A stretch of 64,000 nucleotides of DNA, from assembly GCF_000633455.1 (NCBI RefSeq), contig NZ_AYMG01000029.1, positions 62,001 to 126,000 on the forward strand, written 5' to 3'. The notes below the pieces were generated by a model. It worked only from the letters and a program-made list of their open reading frames with translations, did no database searches and was not told the origin of the DNA. Numbering within the stretch: the stretch's first letter is position 1; every line of letters begins with the position of its first letter. Position numbers and translations under genes: made by a program. This DNA is from Pedobacter jeongneungensis (lineage in GTDB: Bacteria; Bacteroidota; Bacteroidia; Sphingobacteriales; Sphingobacteriaceae). Positions 1-8,365 of this stretch are shown here, one piece after another.

Positions 1-628
1 AAATTTCGCCACGGTTTTCGAGGATTGGATTGGTAATATCGATAAAGAGATCTTTAAGCAATTCGTGATATTTTTTATCACCAAGATTTTCAGCAATTGT
101 TGTAGATGAATTTAAATCGAGGAACATAAAAATCCGTGATTCTTCTTTGGGGGTATTGTATTTCCCTCTGATGATGTCCCAGAAAATCCCCTGTCCGAAT
201 TTACTGTTCACCTGCAACAGCAACTGCGTTATGGAGACCACGATGGCCCAAACCAGTCCGTTTTTCAAAAATCGGTGTGAATCACCTAAGGATAAAAGGC
301 TGAGTATTTCGTTTATCGATAAAATAATGCCTGTAAAAATGCCTGCTATAATTAACAGTGTATAACCATAAGGTTTATCATTATATTTAACATTGATGTA
401 AAACACCAGAAAACTCCCTCCTATTAAGGCTCCAAATAAGCCGATAGATATATTTAAAAGTATTGAAGATTTTAAGGAATAATTAGGCACAGGTCCTAAT
501 GAATTATGCGTATGCAGTATTAAATCCTCAAAAACAGCAATTACAGCACCAATTAATATCCAGAAAAGGACAATAATCAATAGCTGTTGAAGTTTTTGCT
601 GAGTGCGGCGGTTTATTTTCATTGACAT
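1..628 (-). CDS. Membrane-bound class III adenylate/guanylate cyclase, C-terminus cut by window edge
   Basis: Reading the minus strand from ATG 628 (or in-frame ATG 622) gives an open frame that runs off the window start. The first ~145 residues are hydrophobic with about four predicted membrane spans. A cytoplasmic part follows with the start of a class III nucleotide cyclase domain: IFMFLDLNSSTTIAENLG, where the Asp after MFL fits the first metal-binding residue. Members make cAMP or cGMP from ATP or GTP. Only the first ~45 residues of the catalytic domain are present, so substrate-determining residues are not visible. Family call is good; activity and nucleotide are unknown. Confidence 0.75.
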   Translation of the reverse strand, partial: MSMKINRRTQQKLQQLLIIVLFWILIGAVIAVFEDLILHTHNSLGPVPNYSLKSSILLNISIGLFGALIGGSFLVFYINVKYNDKPYGYTLLIIAGIFTGIILSINEILSLLSLGDSHRFLKNGLVWAIVVSITQLLLQVNSKFGQGIFWDIIRGKYNTPKEESRIFMFLDLNSSTTIAENLGDKKYHELLKDLFIDITNPILENRGEI

Positions 629-707
629 CGTACATTAATCAAAAAACCGGTTGAATATACGATAACTTTCTGCTAAATTTTATCAAAAACCATCAACAAT
701 ACTTAAA

Positions 708-1796
708 TTAACCTGTTATATGCTCTAATTTTAAATATACTTTAAATGAAGATCCTTTTCCAACTTCACTCTCTACCGTAATTTTTCCACCCGCATAATC
801 AACAATTTCCCTTACCAGGTAAAGGCCAACACCAGTACCCTCAACATCATTATTTAAGCGCTGAAATTTAGTAAAAATGGTGTTCAGGTTTTCTTCTGCT
901 ATACCCATGCCATTATCAGAAACGGTAATGGTAACATAACCTTTTTCTAACGCCGTTTTAATTATAACTACAGGAGCACGGCCTGCAGCCTGGTATTTAA
1001 TGGCGTTATTAACCAGATTATATACAATACTGCGCAGTTTTCGCCTTACAAACATCATTTCTGAAACTTCTATTTCAGTGTTTATTACCGCTCCGGATTC
1101 CAAAATCTGAGGGGCAAGCGTAAGGCGGGCATCCTCTACAATATGCTCAAAACTGATCAGCTCTGGAAAAGCCTTGTATTTTTGCTGGTGATTTCTTGAA
1201 TCTGTTAGATCGAAAATTACATCTTTCATTTTCCGCAGGCTGTTTTCCACTTTCTCCAATAAAAGGGGAAACCGTTCCATGCCTTTATCAGGCAATGCCT
1301 TTAACATTTCAATGGTCAGGCCAAGGCTGGTAAGAGGTGTTTTAATGTCGTGCGATATGGTATCCAGTAATAATTCATGTTCAGCAATCAAACGCTCCTG
1401 CTCTTTCAGGTCTCTGATGCGCATGGTGATCTCCACAAACGTAATGATCACTCCATTGGTTTTATTATCTTTCCTTACAATGTAGGGAAGGATATTCATC
1501 TGGTACCAACGGAAATCGATGGTTTGGATTTCTTTTTCAAGGATTTCGCCTGTATCAATTACCTGCTGGATATTTTCCATAATAGAAGGAAAACGGAAAT
1601 TTTCTTTAACATCAGCTATTGGCTTGCCGATGTCACTGTCCTTCAGGCTAAACTGTTTCATTGCAGGAGGCGTAAATTTCCTAAGCGTTAAAGATGCATC
1701 AACAAAAAGCTGTGGGATAATGGTATTACGGAAATAATTCTCCAGTTCCTCATTCAGGTCGGTTAGCGCGTTAACCTGCAGTTTTTGATCGTGCAT
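708..1796 (-). CDS. PAS-domain sensor histidine kinase (soluble)
   Basis: 362 residues without signal peptide or membrane span. Residues ~20-125 form a PAS-like sensor domain of the kind found beside CheR methyltransferases (DFRWYQMNILPY, then GVIITFVEIT). A short coiled coil leads to the HisKA box SHDIKTPL with phospho-acceptor His149. The ATPase domain has the N box NLVNNAIKY, G1 box DNGMGI and G2 box GTGVGLYLV. It should autophosphorylate and pass phosphate to a response regulator, but none is adjacent, so it is an orphan kinase. The signal is unknown. Confidence 0.9.
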   Translation of the reverse strand: MHDQKLQVNALTDLNEELENYFRNTIIPQLFVDASLTLRKFTPPAMKQFSLKDSDIGKPIADVKENFRFPSIMENIQQVIDTGEILEKEIQTIDFRWYQMNILPYIVRKDNKTNGVIITFVEITMRIRDLKEQERLIAEHELLLDTISHDIKTPLTSLGLTIEMLKALPDKGMERFPLLLEKVENSLRKMKDVIFDLTDSRNHQQKYKAFPELISFEHIVEDARLTLAPQILESGAVINTEIEVSEMMFVRRKLRSIVYNLVNNAIKYQAAGRAPVVIIKTALEKGYVTITVSDNGMGIAEENLNTIFTKFQRLNNDVEGTGVGLYLVREIVDYAGGKITVESEVGKGSSFKVYLKLEHITG

Positions 1797-1976
1797 TTTT
1801 ATGTTTTTTATATCAGGGATCGATGATGAAAATTCGTACAGATACGAAATCTTTCTAAAATAGTAAGAAAATTACCAAGGAAGGCAGATTGCTATAAATA
1901 CGCGTAGTAATCCGCAAAAATTAAATTAGGTATCGTTTTAAGCACATAAACTTATCAATCCGGGATGGGTAAAAAC

Positions 1977-2003
1977 AAAGGGCAGGTATAGTGCCCGCCC
2001 TTT
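1977..2003 (-). terminator. Rho-independent terminator after the alcohol dehydrogenase
   Basis: Stem AAAGGGCAGG / CCCGCCCTTT (one mismatch) with a 7-nt loop, followed on the minus strand by a T-rich tract. It lies 9 nt past the dehydrogenase stop codon. Confidence 0.75.
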
Positions 2004-2012
2004 ATTAAAAAT

Positions 2013-3170
2013 TTAAGGTTTTAATACCACTTTTACACAATCCTCTTCTTTTTCGTCAAAGATTTTGTATCCATGTGCTGCCTCTTCAAGTGGCAAACTG
2101 TGTGTAATGATATCATCAAGTACCACTTTACCATCGTTAACCAAACCAATCAGTTTATCGATATAGTTTAAAACCGGTGCCTGACCCTGTTTAATGGTAA
2201 TGCCCTTATCGAACATGCGGTGCAGTGGGAAATTATCATAAGTTGAGCCATAAACCCCCATAATGGAAACGGTTCCCATGCGACGTACGGCTTCAAAACA
2301 CATATCGAGTACTTTCATCGATCCTTTTTCGAAATTAACCGTTGCCTTTACCTTATCCATAAAACTACGCTCGGGTTCGAAACCTACAGCATCTACGCAA
2401 ACATCTGCCCCGCGTCCACCCGTCATAGCACGGATGGCTTCTACCACATCTACTTTATGCGGATTCAACGTATCGACATTGTTAACGGCTTTGGCTTTTT
2501 CTAAGCGGTAATCGAGCGGATCGATGGCAATTACACGGCTTGCGCCGTTTATCCAGGCAGCTTTTTGCGCCATTAAACCCACAGGCCCTGAGCCAAAAAT
2601 AGCCACCACTTCGTCACCTTTTAGTTGCGCCCAATCAATGGCCGACCAACCTGTTGGAAAAATATCTGTTAAGAAAAGGGCCTGTTCGTCTGTTAAATGT
2701 TCGGGCACAATCCTCGGACTTACATCAGCATAAGGGACACGCACATATTCTGCCTGTCCACCAGAATAACCTCCGTAAAGATCGGTATAACCAAAAAGTG
2801 CCCCACCTTTCTGGTCCATCATATCGCCATTTGGGCCATAATGCTCATAATTGGAATTTTCGCAAGCGGGTGAGGCTTCGTGGGTACAGAAAAAGCAGGT
2901 GCCGCAAGAAATCGGGAAAGGTACCACTACCCTGTCGCCTTTTTTCAGGTTGGTGATGGCTGAACCCACTTCTTCTACAATACCCATAAACTCATGACCT
3001 AAAATCATGTTCTCTTTTTGAGGTACAGCACCACTTAAAATATGCAGATCGGATCCACAGATGGCGGTTGATGTTACTTTTAAAATAACATCACGTGGAT
3101 CCAGAATTTCCGGATCCGGCACATTATCCTCCCTTATATCCCCGGGTTTGTGAAAAACAGCTGCTTTCAT
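2013..3170 (-). CDS. Zinc-dependent alcohol dehydrogenase, formaldehyde-dehydrogenase-like
   Basis: 385-residue medium-chain dehydrogenase. Visible are the catalytic zinc ligands Cys38 and the GHE motif at 58-60, the four-cysteine structural zinc lobe (Cys89, 92, 95, 103) and the nucleotide-binding loop GSGPVGLMAQ, followed by an acidic residue (IAIDPLDYR) that favours NAD. The inserts and overall length fit the glutathione-independent formaldehyde dehydrogenase / threonine dehydrogenase-like subgroup, which oxidises small alcohols or aldehydes. The acidic protein gene ends 21 nt upstream on the same strand, so the two may be co-transcribed. Exact substrate is not determined. Confidence 0.85.
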   Translation of the reverse strand: MKAAVFHKPGDIREDNVPDPEILDPRDVILKVTSTAICGSDLHILSGAVPQKENMILGHEFMGIVEEVGSAITNLKKGDRVVVPFPISCGTCFFCTHEASPACENSNYEHYGPNGDMMDQKGGALFGYTDLYGGYSGGQAEYVRVPYADVSPRIVPEHLTDEQALFLTDIFPTGWSAIDWAQLKGDEVVAIFGSGPVGLMAQKAAWINGASRVIAIDPLDYRLEKAKAVNNVDTLNPHKVDVVEAIRAMTGGRGADVCVDAVGFEPERSFMDKVKATVNFEKGSMKVLDMCFEAVRRMGTVSIMGVYGSTYDNFPLHRMFDKGITIKQGQAPVLNYIDKLIGLVNDGKVVLDDIITHSLPLEEAAHGYKIFDEKEEDCVKVVLKP

Positions 3171-3191
3171 AATTCGGTTTTTACATGTTGA

Positions 3192-3569
3192 TTAATAATT
3201 ATCGTCTTTTTCTTCCGATTCGTCATCGTTTTCGCTTTCGAAACCAATTTCCTCATCATCGCCAGCTGTTGCCGAATCCTCATCTGCCAATGCACCAAGA
3301 TCAGCCGTTGTTACCGAAGTATCATCGTAATCAGCATCACTTCCAGCGATCTGATCATCTGCATCATCATCTTCAACTGTCTCATCCTGATCGGCATCAC
3401 TTCCATCAGTTTGTTCATCAAGGTCAGATAATTCATCCTCTCCTTCGGCACCGCTTTCACTTACCGGACCATCTGAGGCATAAGATCCATCATTCGGGTT
3501 GGTTTGATCAGCGTTTACCTGGTTTTGATCCAATTCGTTTTCATTGTTCTCAAAATTTAAATTTTCCAT
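3192..3569 (-). CDS. Highly acidic low-complexity protein, function unknown
   Basis: 125 residues dominated by Asp and Glu (roughly two in five), with many Ser, Gly, Ala and Asn. There is no Arg, His or Cys and only one Lys, near the C-terminus. No signal peptide or membrane span is visible, and the composition predicts an intrinsically disordered, strongly negative protein. It starts with MENLNFENN and lies 21 nt upstream of the alcohol dehydrogenase in the same orientation. A role in ion or water binding or as a nucleic-acid mimic is possible but unsupported. The opposite-strand frame through this gene is a His/Pro-rich shadow. Confidence 0.7.
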   Translation of the reverse strand: MENLNFENNENELDQNQVNADQTNPNDGSYASDGPVSESGAEGEDELSDLDEQTDGSDADQDETVEDDDADDQIAGSDADYDDTSVTTADLGALADEDSATAGDDEEIGFESENDDESEEKDDNY

Positions 3570-3944
3570 GTTATCATAGGTTGATGAAGGATTATATTAT
3601 CCTTATTTAAACAACCTTTCATTGGAAGCATTTGTTCCGCCAAAAACCGTTATTTACCCCTGTATTTATACCCTATTTATTAATCCTCATTTTGCTTATC
3701 CCACAGGTTAACGCAATTACGCGTTTGTAATATTTAAATTACAAATTCGTCTTTGTATTTTAAAACCTTAACTTAAATTATTAATCCATCCGAAACGGTG
3801 GATTAATTTTTAATCAATTTACTAAAACGTTTTATTTACGTTATAAATGCGTTTTATAACGATTAGAGCCGCAAAAGATGTCAAAAAAGTGGGATGGCCA
3901 GTATCATTTGGGAATCAACTCAAACCTAAATATAAAAACCTATT
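3570..3944. other. AT-rich intergenic region between divergent genes
   Basis: 375 bp between the acidic-protein gene (minus) and the HExxH lipoprotein gene (plus). No convincing ORF was found. It holds a terminator-like stem (3780-3807, ATTAATCCA / TGGATTAAT) followed on the plus strand by T5, although no plus-strand gene precedes it. A short AT palindrome lies near 3735. Promoters for both neighbours should be here, but no TAnnTTTG box was recognised. Confidence 0.5.
3780..3812 (+). terminator. Orphan terminator-like hairpin
   Basis: ATTAATCCATCCG pairs with CGGTGGATTAAT (one bulged T, loop AAA) and is followed by TTTTT. There is no upstream plus-strand gene. It may end a short unannotated RNA or be part of the 5' region of the next gene. 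Confidence 0.35.
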
Positions 3945-5348
3945 ATGAAACACAGATTAATCCTCATCCCGGGCATCCTGATCTTTCTTAGCCTCTCCTG
4001 CAAGAAAAAAGAACTGGAACAACAAGAGCAGCTTTTGAAAAAGCCCGCCACCCTGGCAAGCACAAACTTATTAGCCGAACCTCCGCTAACCTGGCAAGAA
4101 CACTGGTTCGACCACGTTCAGGTACTGCAACGTTTTTATCACGATACCAGTATTGTTGTTTATCACGATAATGATGTGAGCAGCACGGTTACCTGGCCAA
4201 ATACCTACCTGGCGCAGGTATGGAACTATACCAAAAGTAAATATGGTTCATTTGGTCCCGACTCGCGTTTATGGGCAATATTCCATACTGGCAAGTACAG
4301 TGGCGGTCACCCGAGTACCTATATGGATGCCAGTCACGATTACCGGAATGTAATTGATGTAGGCTCATCGAGCACCAGCGCCTGGCTTTCAGGTACCGGC
4401 AACGATCTTGATATTACCACACACGAAGTTGGGCATATTGTGGAAGGTGCATCGAGAAATGTGTTAAACTCTCCTGCTTTCGGCATCTGGCACGACAGTA
4501 AATGGATGGAAATTTACATTTACGATGTATATGTGGGCTTAAACCGCACAGCTGATGTTCAACGCTGGTACAACCTGGTGGCCAATGGTGCAGAAAATTA
4601 TCCAAAAGCACAAACTTATTGGTTTAGGGATTGGTTTTTCCCCATTTATAGTCAGCAAGGCGATGCAACTTCTTTAAACAAGTATTTTAGTTTACTGGCT
4701 CAGTATTTCCCGAAAGAAACGGTAAATAACGGCCAGGGCAATATTACCCGTTTTTCGAGATCAATGAATTACGGTGAATTTATCCACTTCTGGAGCGGAG
4801 CAACGGGGATAGATCTTAAACCACTTGCTTTAAGCGCTTTTGGCACACTGGATGAGCAGGGCAATAACTGGACTACCCAATTAAATACCGCTAGAACAGC
4901 CTTCCCGAGTGTAAGTTATCTGAAAGATATTACTGGCTCAGCAACACTAAGCGTAAGCAATGAAAATGCAGGTGGCGCTTCAGCCGCTGAAGGTTCTTCG
5001 AAATTAGCTGACAGTTATTACAATACTAAATTCTTTTTGGGTGGCTATCCTGCTACTTTTTGGGCGCAGCAAACTTTCTCATTGGGTCAGGTGGTTAAAG
5101 GTTATACCATCACTGCCGGCAATGATGCACCAGACCGTGATCCGAAAGGATGGAAACTGATGGGATCAAATGATAATGTAAACTTTACTCAGCTTGATAT
5201 TCAAAGTAATCAGACTTTTGGCTTGAGAAGACAAACTAAAAAAATATTGATCAGCAATACCACTGCCTACAAATATTACAAACTGTTTATCACTTCGAAC
5301 AATGGAAGTGTAGATCTGCAGTTTAGCGAATGGAGGTTATTGCAGTAA
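3945..5348 (+). CDS. Secreted HExxH metallopeptidase-like lipoprotein with C-terminal F5/8 type C domain
   Basis: 467 residues. A lipoprotein signal ends at Cys19 (LSLSC-KKKE), so it is probably anchored at the outer membrane. Residues ~45-330 hold a zinc-peptidase-like domain with the motif HEVGH (His160, Glu161, His164) and a downstream WHDSKWMEIY stretch that could supply the third ligand. This resembles the plant basic-secretory-protein peptidase group. Residues ~340-467 form a discoidin (F5/8 type C) carbohydrate-binding-like domain ending LQFSEWRLLQ. It is probably a surface protease or glycoprotein-binding protein. It stands alone, with its own terminator. Confidence 0.75.
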   Translation: MKHRLILIPGILIFLSLSCKKKELEQQEQLLKKPATLASTNLLAEPPLTWQEHWFDHVQVLQRFYHDTSIVVYHDNDVSSTVTWPNTYLAQVWNYTKSKYGSFGPDSRLWAIFHTGKYSGGHPSTYMDASHDYRNVIDVGSSSTSAWLSGTGNDLDITTHEVGHIVEGASRNVLNSPAFGIWHDSKWMEIYIYDVYVGLNRTADVQRWYNLVANGAENYPKAQTYWFRDWFFPIYSQQGDATSLNKYFSLLAQYFPKETVNNGQGNITRFSRSMNYGEFIHFWSGATGIDLKPLALSAFGTLDEQGNNWTTQLNTARTAFPSVSYLKDITGSATLSVSNENAGGASAAEGSSKLADSYYNTKFFLGGYPATFWAQQTFSLGQVVKGYTITAGNDAPDRDPKGWKLMGSNDNVNFTQLDIQSNQTFGLRRQTKKILISNTTAYKYYKLFITSNNGSVDLQFSEWRLLQ

Positions 5349-5360
5349 TATCTTAACTAT

Positions 5361-5400
5361 AATGGCCGGGAATTTATGAGTTGAGCAATTCCCGGCCATT
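5361..5400 (+). terminator. Strong intrinsic terminator after the HExxH lipoprotein
   Basis: Perfect 14-bp stem AATGGCCGGGAATT / AATTCCCGGCCATT with a 12-nt loop, 12 nt past the stop codon. The following sequence is only moderately T-rich. Confidence 0.8.
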
Positions 5401-5696
5401 ATTACCATTCCCTCTCAGCACTTCTTACGATTTTTCACGAAGATGTCCGCAGGAAGGGGTATTATTTTTTTTTTTGAAAAGCAACACCTGCATTTCAATT
5501 AAGTGTTAGTCACGCTATCGCTTATAGTCCTCTCCCGATGATAAAATCGGGATGCGGGCTACCCGCTCTATCGGGTTTATTATGAAAGGTTTGTACAAAA
5601 TACCACCAAACATCCCTACAGAACGTTAAACACCAATAGTAAACATAGCGACTAAGGAAGCGTTCCGCTGAGACGGAAAATGCATTTATCAAACGA
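5401..5696. repeat. Intergenic dispersed-repeat debris
   Basis: No gene seen. Around 5535-5580 is a hairpin-forming segment (CCCGAT...ATCGGG, then GCGGGCTACCCGC, then a further ATCGGG). A related CCCGAT/ATCGGG stem occurs near 16492-16510, suggesting a dispersed element. The position 3' of converging genes is typical for such repeats. Confidence 0.4.
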
Positions 5697-6767
5697 TTAT
5701 GCCCAGGCTTTGCGCAAAAACCTGATCCAGTTGCCGTGCATTAAATTTTCTACATCAGTTTTATTATAACCACGTTTTTCGAAAAGATTAGGAATTTTAT
5801 CAAGATCGGCAATGCTTTCCAAATCATAAGGGCACTGCTCCCTGCCGAAAGCACCATCCAGGTCAGAACCAATCCCCACATGGTTGGCATTACCTGCAAG
5901 CTGACAAATATGGTCAATATGATCGATCATTACTTCCAGGTTGCAGTTCATTGCTTTCGGGATCGAAATTCCCCTCTGCCAATTGGGCACCATCATCCAG
6001 GCATCTAAAGCAGCGCCTATTACCGCACCGCGGGCAATTAATGCTTTGATCTGATCATCGCTAAACTGCCTGTTATGATTTACCAAAGTCCGGCAATTGT
6101 TGTGCGAGGCCCATACATGTCCGTTGAAATGATCGAGGGCATCCCAAAAACTATCGTCGCATAAATGGGTCGCATCCAGAATAATATTGAGCTTTTCCAT
6201 TTCGGCAAGCAGTTCGTAAGCACCAGGACGTAATTTACCCGTCGCATCTGTTCCCTGTGCATACCTGCCCGGACCATAATGTGCTGGTCCTACTGCCCTT
6301 AATCCGCTTTCATAAGCTTGTTGCAGGTAATCAACATGAACTATGGAATCGGCACCTTCTAAACTTAAAATATATCCGATCCGCTTTTTTTCATTTATAG
6401 AATCTGATTTCCATAAAGCAAGGTGTTTTTCTAAACTCACAAGATCATTAACCTGCGTCATTTCACCACAGTCTTCCATGGCTTTATACCAGGCCAATTG
6501 GCCTTGTGTTTGTGCCCAGGCCTGTTCTGGCGAATGCCAGCCCGGCAGTGGATTATCGGGTGCCACAAACCGGGCAATCTGTGTAGCCACCACTAAACCA
6601 ATATTACCTTTACGGAGCTCGGGCAGCGATACGGTGGCTTTTGCACGGTCGGGTTTATCAGTTAAACCTTGCTCACGCTCATTTATTTCAGAAAGCGGGC
6701 GGGTTAAATCGCGGTTCCACTCCAAAGCGTTCATGCTTAAATCCAAATGGGCATCTATGGTAAACAT
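5697..6767 (-). CDS. Membrane-dipeptidase-type peptidase (M19 family)
   Basis: 356 residues of the renal dipeptidase / M19 family. The start MFTIDAHLDLS carries the H-x-D zinc pair (His7, Asp9). SLEGAD, LDATHLCD, WASHNNCR and GIGSDLDG match the other conserved metal and substrate blocks. Family members hydrolyse dipeptides, several with a D-residue at the C-terminal position. No signal peptide is visible, so it is likely cytoplasmic. It is the last gene of the gntP-ridA-aldolase operon, 8 nt after the preceding gene, which favours release of D-amino acids from peptides for the neighbouring enzyme. Confidence 0.85.
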   Translation of the reverse strand: MFTIDAHLDLSMNALEWNRDLTRPLSEINEREQGLTDKPDRAKATVSLPELRKGNIGLVVATQIARFVAPDNPLPGWHSPEQAWAQTQGQLAWYKAMEDCGEMTQVNDLVSLEKHLALWKSDSINEKKRIGYILSLEGADSIVHVDYLQQAYESGLRAVGPAHYGPGRYAQGTDATGKLRPGAYELLAEMEKLNIILDATHLCDDSFWDALDHFNGHVWASHNNCRTLVNHNRQFSDDQIKALIARGAVIGAALDAWMMVPNWQRGISIPKAMNCNLEVMIDHIDHICQLAGNANHVGIGSDLDGAFGREQCPYDLESIADLDKIPNLFEKRGYNKTDVENLMHGNWIRFLRKAWA

Positions 6768-6775
6768 ATCAGGTT

Positions 6776-7891
6776 TTATATCGTTATTTTTCTTTTTCTG
6801 GAAGTGATACTCCAGGTTTGATTGGGGTTATTACCAGAAACAGCAAGCGCATTTTCGTAAAGTGCAACCGTTGGGCAGATGTGGTACGGCAATCCGTATA
6901 AAACATCACCTATTTGATATTGGTGATTTTCCCCGGCATCCAGTACCAGGTGTTCTTCACTTTGGCTAAGCGCAATAAGCTCTGGAGCATTTAAAAACAC
7001 AACTCTTTTATCGAGCGGTTTTTCTGCTGCTAATGCCTTATGCCCTAAATCGCAGCAAATGAGATTAGGTTCGGGTAAAGAAACTATCCGCGAAACCACC
7101 ACAGCAGCAGTATTAAATGGCTGTTCTTCAAAAGCATCCTGATAACCTTTGTCCCAAAGTGCGAAAGTTCCCGGACTGCAATCAAAAGTTGTTTGGGTAT
7201 TGTAAATGGTAAAAGTTGGTGTTCCTCCGGCTACAATAATAGGCTGATGATTAAATTGAGTATAAATTTCTGTACTTAAACCATTTAATATATTAATAAT
7301 TGACTTCGCTTTTTCCGTACGCACGGCAAAATCACTTTCATGAATGTGACCATCGTAAGCATGCAAACCTTTTATTGATAAACCTTTTATTTGATTAAGT
7401 TTTGTATAGAGATCCAATACTTTTCCCGGTAGAATCCCTGTACGATCCATGCCTACATTTACATCAATAAAAACCTCCGCTTTTAATCCGTTGGTTTCAG
7501 AAATTGAACCTAGTGTAATTGCCGCTTTTTCATCATCAACCAGGCAACTGAATTGGGTATGAAGATATGCTTTCTGAAGGGCTATAAAACGTGCTACATT
7601 TGGTCCAACAGGTTGATAAGCAAGCAGCACATCTGCAGCGCCACAAACACCAAGCATTTCTGCCTCGGCAATGGTGGCACATTTAAATTTTGTAATGCCT
7701 GCATCGATCATCAGCTTACTTACTTCGGCCGATTTATGTGTTTTAACATGCGGGCGCAAGCGGCTTTGATCATCGATCATCGAAATCAACAACTCAATAT
7801 TGGCCTTGATCCGATCTACATAAAAAACCAGGCCAGGCGATTCAACCGAAGTTAGATCATTCAAGAGATACCATTGTTTTGCTAACATCAC
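6776..7891 (-). CDS. D-serine dehydratase / D-threonine aldolase-like PLP enzyme
   Basis: 371 residues of the alanine-racemase-fold, zinc-assisted PLP family. The PLP lysine is Lys50 in RPHVKTHK. The barrel continues with VDVNVGMDRTG and HAYDGH. The C-terminal domain carries the H-x-C metal motif (His337, Cys339 in YHICPTV) typical of eukaryotic-type D-serine dehydratase and D-threonine aldolase. It would break D-serine to pyruvate and ammonia or D-threonine to glycine and acetaldehyde; sequence alone does not decide which. The RidA gene directly upstream fits the dehydratase option, because RidA removes reactive enamines made by such enzymes. Confidence 0.85.
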   Translation of the reverse strand: MMLAKQWYLLNDLTSVESPGLVFYVDRIKANIELLISMIDDQSRLRPHVKTHKSAEVSKLMIDAGITKFKCATIAEAEMLGVCGAADVLLAYQPVGPNVARFIALQKAYLHTQFSCLVDDEKAAITLGSISETNGLKAEVFIDVNVGMDRTGILPGKVLDLYTKLNQIKGLSIKGLHAYDGHIHESDFAVRTEKAKSIINILNGLSTEIYTQFNHQPIIVAGGTPTFTIYNTQTTFDCSPGTFALWDKGYQDAFEEQPFNTAAVVVSRIVSLPEPNLICCDLGHKALAAEKPLDKRVVFLNAPELIALSQSEEHLVLDAGENHQYQIGDVLYGLPYHICPTVALYENALAVSGNNPNQTWSITSRKRKITI

Positions 7892-7893
7892 GA

Positions 7894-8364
7894 TTAATAC
7901 AATTCAAATAAGGCTTCGATTTCTACCGGGATATTATCGGGCAATGAGCCAAAACCTACCGCACTCCTTACCCCTATCCCGTTATCTGGGCCCCAAACTT
8001 CAGCAAAAAGCTCGCTGCATCCATTGATGATAAAAGGATGTTTTTCAAATTCGGGGGTGCAGTTTACCATTCCTAAAACCTTGATTACCCGTTTTACTTT
8101 ATCTAAACTTCCTAAATTGGTTTTAATGGTCGATAACATGGTTAAGCCTACCTGCCTTGCTGCGAGTTTACCTTCGTCCTGATCCATATCAGATCCGATA
8201 CGGCCGATAATCAGGCTTTTATCATCCCTCACCGGGCCATGACCGCTCAGATACAGGTATTTTCCATCAATAAGATAAGGTTTGTATACCCCAAGCGGTG
8301 CAGGAGCCGGCGGGAGGTTTAATCCAAGTTTTTCGAAACGGGTATCTGCAGTTAAATTTTCCAT
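7894..8364 (-). CDS. RidA family enamine/imine deaminase
   Basis: 156 residues of the YjgF/YER057c/UK114 fold, in the longer subgroup. It contains YLYLSGHGP and ends ...GSLPDNIPVEIEALFELY. RidA proteins hydrolyse reactive 2-aminoacrylate-type enamines and imines released by PLP-dependent dehydratases. The gene sits 2 nt from the aldolase/dehydratase and 1 nt from the permease, so translational coupling and a shared role are likely. The variant sequence near the usual catalytic Arg (VRSAVGFGSLP) keeps an Arg. Confidence 0.85.
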   Translation of the reverse strand: MENLTADTRFEKLGLNLPPAPAPLGVYKPYLIDGKYLYLSGHGPVRDDKSLIIGRIGSDMDQDEGKLAARQVGLTMLSTIKTNLGSLDKVKRVIKVLGMVNCTPEFEKHPFIINGCSELFAEVWGPDNGIGVRSAVGFGSLPDNIPVEIEALFELY

Positions 8365-8365
8365 A

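Noticed and set aside
3185..3610. 141-codon plus-strand frame, His/Pro-rich
   Set aside because: It is the antisense of the Asp/Glu-rich gene; acidic codons read backward give His, Pro and Leu. No signal, start or family support.
3780..3812. Small RNA ended by the orphan terminator
   Set aside because: No TAnnTTTG promoter was found between 3570 and 3780, so an RNA gene is not claimed.
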